Source: Coniella vitis
Taxonomy: Eukaryota > Ascomycota > Sordariomycetes > Diaporthales > Schizoparmaceae
Direction: 5' to 3'
Length of the DNA: 64,000 nucleotides
Assembly: GCA_011317545.1 (NCBI GenBank)
Contig: WUJK01000001.1
Coordinates: 248,001 to 312,000, forward strand
Part shown: positions 57,504 to 64,000 of the stretch, piece after piece
How the letters are laid out: every line of letters starts with the position of its first letter
Position numbering within the stretch: the stretch's first letter is position 1
The notes under the pieces: model-generated
Database searches by the model: none
The model's input: only the letters and a program-made list of their open reading frames with translations
What the model was told of the DNA's origin: nothing
Made by a program: the position numbers and the translations under genes

Positions 57504-59345
57504 TCAACGCCTCCTATCCCTCTCAATGTCCATGGATGGGTGTGCTGCTTGGTGCTGCAACTGATAACATCAAGTTAGCCGATGTGATGTGGCAACATAC
57601 ATAGAAGAGCAGGCTCTCCTTCGAAAGGCGGCTTACATTTAGCAGTACATTCACCTGCTTGATACCGATTGAATCCGCCAGGAACTTGAGCCGACTATGC
57701 AGGTATTTCTTTTGTTGTGGCGTAGCAAAGTCCGACATCATAGCCGTGAATGCTGGCCGGTAAATGCACATGCCCGCCACTCCCTTGGCCGGTGAGGATG
57801 GGATAGACTCTCCACAGACAAAATCTGACTCGGTGTTGTAGCCATTCCACGAGCACGCATACTGCATCGAGGCCACAATGTGCCGTATGCATGTCTTTGA
57901 TGCCTCGACGGCAAAGTTGTACTCGTCGCCAGTTTGCCAGTCACCGGGCGTCACCAGCCATGCCATGCAACGGAAGATGCACGTTGTCAGAAACAGGTGG
58001 GAGGTCCATGTGATGGCATAAATCATGCATGCATAGAGGTTGTGGAACTTGTACTCGTCAGCCACGGCTGCCTCCATACTGTCACTTTTCGTGACCGAGA
58101 CCATCTTCTTCTGAACCTGCCAGGTCTCACTATGCGGTTGCACCAGGTTCGAGAGCTTCTTGGAAAGGGCTTGGGCCGTCCGCAAAACATCGAGCACAGC
58201 ACTGAGCCTGCTGAGATGACGTTGCCCACCAGCTAGCAGCTGGTCAGTCTTCATGCGAATCTCGCTGCAGGTAATGGTGAGCATCGCAATGCGAGAGATG
58301 TGGGCGTCCGCGCAGTACTGGCGAAGCAGCCACGAGTAGTCTTCGGAGTCTTCGGAGGGGGCCATGGCCCGGATGGCCAGGAACTGGTTGCGTGTCATGC
58401 TGAACATTTCGGCGCCCACATCGCGATCGGTCTGTTTTGGGCCACGTATCTTGACAAGCTGGGCGGCGCCTTTGATGTGCGATATGTACTCGTCCAGACG
58501 ATCACGCTTGGAAGCCAAAGTCTGGGGGAAATGTGAGCAAGTGAGGGGCCACACAAAGAAAGTCTACATGAGCCTTGACCCACCTCGTAAAGAGCCAGTA
58601 GCAGTACAGATGCGAGGGTGTCGTCAGCTTTGACCTGTTTAGGGTCCTGAATGGCCCTGTTCACTTCACGGATAGCCTGGAGATAGTGAGACTCGGCTTG
58701 GGTGACAAGGTGAGAGGCGCCGGGCCGTGAAGACAGAGCAACCATGGACACGGCCCTGAAGGCAGACAGCAGGCACGCAGAGGGCTTGATGGGCCGGATC
58801 AGGATCTTGTAGGCAAATTTGTAGTAGCCTTTGCGTTTGCCAGGAGCATCGGAAACAAGCACGAATTCGGAAAGCAGATAGCAGGCAGCCCGCTGGTCGA
58901 GCGGGGTCACCAGTCCAGCCCAAAAGTCCTGGTGTATCGACTCGGCCCAGTGAGTGGTAGGCGACACGGAGGCAGACCCTGTGCTAGTCGCTGAGCCTCG
59001 CCGGTGGACGTCGAGACAGAGGTTGGCCCAGTCGATGTTGCCTTTGGCTGCTGAAGCAGCACCAATGCTGCTGGTGTTCTCTTTGGTGACAGCGCTGCAG
59101 TCCTCGTCACAACGACTCTGAGTCTGCAAGACTTGGTCCTTTTCAATGACAACGCGTGTTTGTTTGACCTTGCGGATAACAGCCTGGGTTTGATCGCGGA
59201 TCCTGGCCTCGGAAGCGGCCCCATAGCCTGGGCATTGTCTCTGGGATCGCTGGCATTTCAGACAGGCAGGCTTGGTCTCATCGCACTTGACCCGACGCGC
59301 CCGGCACAATCTGCATCCAGACGAGGGCTTTCCAGTGTTTACCAT
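57504..59345 (-). CDS. Zn2Cys6 fungal transcription factor
   Basis: Nuclear DNA-binding regulator. Three exons, 59345-58584, 58521-57637 and 57560-57504, with introns of 62 and 76 bp, give 567 residues. The zinc cluster has Cys11, 14, 21, 28, 31 and 38 with spacing C-x2-C-x6-C-x6-C-x2-C-x6-C (CRLCRARRVKCDETKPACLKC). The middle region is the alpha-helical fungal-specific domain (RAACYLLSEFV, ADDTLASVLLLALYE, DRLDEYISHIKGAAQLVKIRGP). The last intron (donor GTAAGC, branch GCTAAC, acceptor TATCAG) is inferred; reading through it gives an alternative end at 57523 with 18 fewer bases of span. It is convergent with the EasG-like gene and divergent from the MFS transporter gene, the usual arrangement for a pathway regulator next to its exporter. 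Confidence 0.9.
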
Positions 59346-60882
59346 TGTAACGGTGGGTTTTGGTCAATGGATTGAAGTTGCTTGTCCAGCAGACCGTCGT
59401 TCAAGTCGATGGAATGACGAGTCCGCCTGAACGCGTACTTTTGGGAAGAAGGGGGAGCCATGTTTTTTTTTGTTTCGTGGTCTTTGTAGACGAGCGAGGG
59501 CGGCTTGTGCACGGTTGAGCTATCTGAAGTTGTGAAACAAAGTGTCACGCCCACGCCAGGAGGGTTGACGTTTCACGATGGCAGGCCGCTCCAATGGCAG
59601 GTCATTGAGCAAAGCCCATGAGGTTGAAATCGTGATGTTCAAAGCTCACCCGTGCGCTTGATCTGGCTGTATTTACCGTTGCCTGCGGTGGTTGTTGGAG
59701 ACTTCCGCAGGCCATGGACACTGACTGCAGATTGGATCCTGGGCCGTCCAGGGCCGTGCTGGGTGCGGCCAGGCTCGAGTTCCCGTGGCTGGGTCACACG
59801 TCCACGGTATGACGCGGAGGGAAGCTTGACAAGTGAGCAAATTGCGCCATTTCATGAGCTGCCATGGAGTCTGTCGGGTGGATGAGGAAGGCTGAGAAGC
59901 AGTCAAGAACGGCAGGAGCCGGCCGGAGCTGCGGCCTTAGTGTTTTGCCGACGGATCGGAGCTGCGGCTCCACGCGGAGCACCGGAACATGGACTTTAGT
60001 AACCAATACACGGTGGCAGCCGGCGCCGTCTGCAAAGATCCATGTATCAAGTACTCGTGGGCCGCATGCGATTGCGAGAAGCCCAAATAGCAACCCTTTC
60101 GCATCGTCTGCAAAACACCTTGTGGCCTGGTGCCCCTTGCTCATCCTTCCACGATTACACACGCGCTGGCCGCCATTGTGCGTATTATGGCATATTTTGA
60201 TCATGTTTTGCTCTTTGTGGCCGACTCGGTATCAAATCCCAACCTGGCTTACGCTCGAATCCGGCCGGTAAACACGATGCGCCGAGCAAGCGCGTCCTTG
60301 TTCTGTGGTTCGATTGGCGGCGAGACGACGACTGCTCTCAAGTAAGCAGATCAGCAGAGCTGGGCTACAGTCTTGCGGCAGAGCAGCGCGAATGGCCGAC
60401 AGCGTACTACGCCTACAAAGTGTGTCGGCGCGAGATTTGACGTGCTTTTGGGCGCTGGCCCCATCGTCCGTCATGGAGTCAGAACGGCCTCACCCTTGCA
60501 GCGTCCGCCTGTTTACGAAGGATGCCACAGAGTACCTGGTACTCTGTGGTGCTCAAGGATTTACCAAAACACTCTTCGCCGACCCCAGCGACACCCACGC
60601 CCCACCAAGCAGAAGCACCACCGCTTACGCCTCTGCGCCTCTCCTTGCCTGTGCCCGCTTCCTGGGCCGGAGTCGGCGAGAATGCTTTGGCCGGCCACTC
60701 GTGTCTTGAGCGATGCCATGACTTCACGTCGCGCTGGGCCTGTGTGGTCGGTCTCGCAACATGTATAAAACGGGCTTTCATGCAATGCTTCGACGAGATG
60801 TTCTCCTTTGCGGCCACGGTGTTCCTGTCTCTCTTCCTCAGTTCTGAGTACCCACCAAGACTACGAGTCACCAAAGCACACA
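59346..60882. promoter_or_regulatory. Divergent upstream region of the regulator and MFS genes
   Basis: 1.5 kb between divergent starts; many GC-rich overlapping frames but no protein family. It probably holds the shared promoter of the cluster regulator and transporter. Zn2Cys6 factors bind CGG half-sites; several CGG triplets are present, but the sequence is GC-rich and I see no convincing CGG-Nx-CCG pair. Confidence 0.5.
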
Positions 60883-62930
60883 ATGTCACTTGCACCTCCA
60901 GACGTACAGACCGTGTCCAGACCAGAGTCAAGCATCAAGGACGGCACTGGCTCAGTAACTCCACTCGAGGGCGAGCACGCCGATGCCCCCCCAGCCATCG
61001 CCTTGGCACGGACGCCCACCGTTTTCAGTTCAGCAAGAGTCGAGTTAGAGGGCGATCGGCTCGTCTTCAAGCCAACATGGCAGTTTCGGCTTGCTTTTCT
61101 GGCCCTCTGCAGCCTCGCTTTGGCTACAGCCTTTGATGCCACCACTCTTCCCGTGGCTCTCCCAACCGTCAGCACCGAATTGGGTGGCACAGCTTTACAG
61201 GCCTTCTGGTCGGGCACGAGCTTCCTCCTTGCGTCGACCTCGCTGCAGCTCAGCATTGCCTCCTTCAGCAACATATTTGGTCGGAAAAGCGTAGGGCCCT
61301 GCTCCCTCAAGTCAAATGCGTGTCCCGCGTGCGATAGCAATGGCTAATTTACATGCCACCTTGAATTTAGCTTGTCTTTGTCTCTTCTGCGCTCTTCTTT
61401 GCCGGTGCTCTCGTTGGCGCGCTAGCGGGCAACTTTACTGTGCTGCTGGTCGGCCGCACAATCCAAGGTGTGGGCGGCGGTGGTATACTGGCTCTGTCTG
61501 AGATGGTTGTTGCAGACTTGGTTCCTTTGCAATTCAGAGGACAGTGGATGTCGTTGTTCTCTGCGGCTTGGGCCATTGGAACGGTGTTTGGCCCCTTGAT
61601 CGGTGCTGGCTTTACGCAAGACGCAACTTGGAGATGGATATTCGTAAGCTCTGGCGTCCTCGATCTTTCCCCTGTCATTGACTCTCACCGAGAGAAAAAG
61701 AAAAGAAAAAGCCCTTTATTGACGCAGAGGCCATTCATCTAGTACATCAATCTGCCCATTGTATTTGTTGGTGTGGTGCTCGTGTACTTTTACCTCAACC
61801 AGTCTGCTGTACCAGGCAAACTTGCACCCAAGCTGAAGCGGTTTGACTGGATCGGCAGTCTGTGGTTCGTGGCCAGCACGACCGTCTTGCTCTTTGGGCT
61901 GACGACTGGAGGCACAATGTATGCTTGGAAGTCTGCCGCGGTGCTGGTGTCCATGATTGGCGGGGCCATCTCGCTCGTCGGGTTTGGCTGGTACGAAGTT
62001 CGCATAGCCAAAGAGCCCATCGTCAAAAGGGCCATCTTTGCCAACTGGGATATGATTGCCTCGTACCTCATGACCATGTTGCACGGCATGGTTCTCTGGA
62101 CGCTGCTCTATTTTCTGAGTAAGTCTACTTTGACTTGCACACAACTTGAACCGTCCAACCCATCTGGGCCTTTGGATCCGGGGCGGTCTGCTAATTCGTA
62201 CGCTCTCCTCCTTATAGCGCTCTACTACCAGGGGGTCAAGCTGTACACCCCCATCATCTCGGGCGTGGCCGGCCTGCCTGAAACCCTCTCTGTGGCGCCC
62301 GGCTCAGCCCTCGTTGGCTTCGTGGTCGCCCAAACGGGCCACTACCGGTGGTGTCTCTGGGTGGGCTGGGCGCTCACCACGCTCGGCGCGGGCATCCTCG
62401 TGCTCCTGGAGCCCGACACGGCCGTGCCGCAGTGGATCTTCCTCAACGTGCCCATCGGCATCGGCACGGGGATGCTCTTCCCCGCCATGACGCTCTCGCT
62501 GCAGGCGGCCTGCGCGCCCGCGCTCAACGCCGACGCCGTCGCCTTCATTTCCTTTGTCCGCAACCTGGGCCAGGCCGTCGGCGTGGCCGTCGGCGGGGTG
62601 ATTTTCCAAAACGTCCTGCGGGCCAGGCTCTTGGCGCTCGAGGCGTGGCAGGGCTCCGCCGAAGCGTACAGCCGCGACGCCACCGTCGTCGTCGAGGTCA
62701 TCCAGGCCATGCAGCCGGGCGCAGCGAGGCTGCAGCTTGTCCGGGCGTACAACGACAGCCTCCACGCCATCTGGATCGCCATGGCTGCGATCGGGGCCTC
62801 TTCCTTGCTCCTCAGTGCGACGGTCAAGGGGTATAGCCTCAAGCAAGAGCATGTGACCACGCAAGGCTTCCAGCAGAAGCAGAAGGGTGGAAAGGCAGCG
62901 AATGATGTCGAGAGGGGCGATGAGCCTTGA
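60883..62930 (+). CDS. MFS transporter, DHA2 type (14 predicted TM)
   Basis: Drug:H+ antiporter-2-like plasma-membrane exporter. Four exons, 60883-61290, 61371-61643, 61743-62118 and 62218-62930, with GT-AG introns of 80, 99 and 99 bp, give 589 residues. A cytosolic N-terminal tail of about 65 residues precedes the first membrane helix (FLALCSLALATAFDATTLPVALP, motif D1-like, from about 70). The family motif at helices 3-4 is LLVGRTIQGVGGGG (Arg165, Gln168). It continues with FRGQWMSLFSAAWAIGTVFGPLIGA, DATWRWIFYINLP, and many further hydrophobic helices to a C terminus rich in Lys and Gln. The last exon is noticeably more GC-rich than the first three. It is probably a metabolite or xenobiotic efflux pump for the adjacent genes. 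The start ATG has an A at -3. Confidence 0.92.
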
Positions 62931-64000
62931 AGTTTTCTGCGGCGCACGCACATAATGGGATGTTAAAAAATGATAATAACAGATAAGTTACGGCTCAACC
63001 GGGGCCTTGGGGGAAACCCCCCCCCCCTCCCAATAGAATATTATTCACGTTGAATTAATGGCAGTAAGAGATATGAAACCCTATCGCGGCTTGCGGCAAA
63101 CGAAATGCCGGTGTGCGAGACAAGCCAAACAGACAACTCATTTTGCGCTTGCTGAGCACGGTACCCGGCACCTTAGCAGCCAGTCAGCCAGCCAACAAGG
63201 CAAGGCTTGCGAATATGCGTGCACAAACGGATACGATAAACGCCTGGGTAAACAGGCCATTGAGCAACACAGCATACAAGGTCCGCCGATTGGGAAGCAC
63301 ACAGAAGAAGCCTGTGGGGGTTTTGTCCGTCGTCCGTGAAGAGGCAATGAACGGACTGCAGACCCTCATGCCATCCGTCATCCGTTACCCGTCATCCTGT
63401 CCTTTACGCATGAACCTTGGGGGCCAAGGAAAAGGGCGGGCTGCTGTGTCCATCTCAACACGTTGTAACACATCAAGTTCGTGTGTCTCTCTCGCTCTCG
63501 CGGGATGAACCATGTGTGTGTGTGCGTGTTTGTAAGTCCATCCACGGCAAGCAGCCGACCAATCCAATCCTGTTTCGAGCCAGGAGAGTGAGCGACAAAA
63601 CAGGGTCTTTGCAGCGAGCAAGTCAAGACGGAAAGAGAGAAAAGGGGGGGAAGCACGCAAGCCACAAGAAACACAACATCATCGCATCACAACAAAAAGT
63701 GTTTATTATAGACGCCCTCGGTGACACAGCAGCCAGCTTACGAGGTACTACTACTTACTTTGAGCACGCGTTCATTTGGCATCATGCCCTGTTGTCGTCT
63801 ATGATTTGTTGTTTTTTTTTTTGGGAGATGATGTCCGGGAACCTGTATATACCACCACATCGGAATTTTGGTCCTTGCTTTGACCAGATTCCCGATTTCT
63901 CGGGTGATATTCATTCTCGTTGTCGTCAGCCCCGGGGACGGAGTCATTTGACCTTGTGGCATTATCGTCGAATCAGTGAGCATCCACCACGACCTCGCCT
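62931..64000. other. Right-edge intergenic region
   Basis: No gene is established. On the minus strand a polar, Lys/Asn/Ser-rich open stretch (about 63790-63965, ending in PKKKNNKS) could be the last exon of a gene that starts beyond the window, but an in-frame TGA precedes it and no acceptor is convincing. A C9 run lies near 63019. Confidence 0.4.

Noticed and set aside
62304..62953. Minus-strand frame of 215 codons opposite the last MFS exon
   Set aside because: Antisense shadow of a GC-rich exon; the plus strand encodes continuous transmembrane helices.
63738..63983. Minus-strand frame at the right edge, possible last exon of a gene outside the window
   Set aside because: Alternative frames give equally plausible polar sequence, an in-frame stop is nearby and no acceptor is clear; mentioned only in the edge-region entry.
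1..64000. Possible tRNA, 5S rRNA, CRISPR array or intact transposon
   Set aside because: Scanning by eye for tRNA A/B boxes, 5S-like segments, regularly spaced repeats and transposase or reverse-transcriptase motifs found nothing convincing. tRNAscan-SE, Infernal and RepeatMasker would be decisive.

Overview
The window looks like nuclear DNA of a filamentous ascomycete (Pezizomycotina, probably Sordariomycetes). Genes are split by short GT-AG introns (most 57-185 bp) with CTAAC/CTGAC-like branch sites. Genes lie on both strands with no operons, intergenic DNA is long and rich in microsatellites and homopolymers, and the proteins are of fungal type (Utp4, Pxa-type ABCD half-transporter, Psr-type phosphatase, Zn2Cys6 factor). 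Splice models were built by eye and each joined coding length is a multiple of three. I saw no tRNA, rRNA, CRISPR array or intact transposon.

Layout. 1-4.0 kb: no gene, with a tandem duplication. 4.0-9.4 kb: nicotinate phosphoribosyltransferase (-) and UTP4 (+), divergent. 9.4-17.9 kb: gene-poor, rich in a short palindrome-forming motif. 17.9-19.4 kb: peptide:N-glycanase (+). 22.2-22.8 kb: DUF3237-like protein (-). 24.1-25.2 kb: unassigned coiled-coil protein (+). 25.9-26.8 kb: broken sugar-epimerase-like pseudogene (+). 27.0-30.0 kb: GH36 raffinose-synthase/Sip1-like enzyme (-). 30.9-32.6 kb: mitochondrial processing peptidase beta (+). 34.4-37.2 kb: peroxisomal ABCD half-transporter (-). 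41.3-42.9 kb: Psr-type phosphatase (+). 44.9-45.8 kb: Sec61 beta, whose start codon is a three-base coding exon (+). 47.4-51.8 kb: a 1381-residue sterol-glucosyltransferase-like protein with a VPS13/ATG2-like segment, PPxY motifs and a C-terminal array of ubiquitin-interacting motifs (+). 52.5-62.9 kb: SnoaL-like protein (-), SDR remnant (+), NmrA/EasG-like protein (+), Zn2Cys6 factor (-) and DHA2-type MFS transporter (+).

Most genes to the left of 52 kb are housekeeping: NAD salvage, ribosome biogenesis, protein deglycosylation, mitochondrial import, peroxisomal fatty-acid import, ER translocation and stress signalling. The last 10 kb has the composition of a small specialised-metabolism or detoxification cluster (tailoring enzymes, regulator, exporter), apparently decayed because one member is only a fragment.

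Most notable signals: (1) the glucosyltransferase-VPS13-like-UIM architecture; (2) a nine-base motif TACTATGTA/TACATAGTA found at 16 or more intergenic places, several arranged as short hairpins; (3) two pseudogene remnants; (4) the possible degraded cluster.
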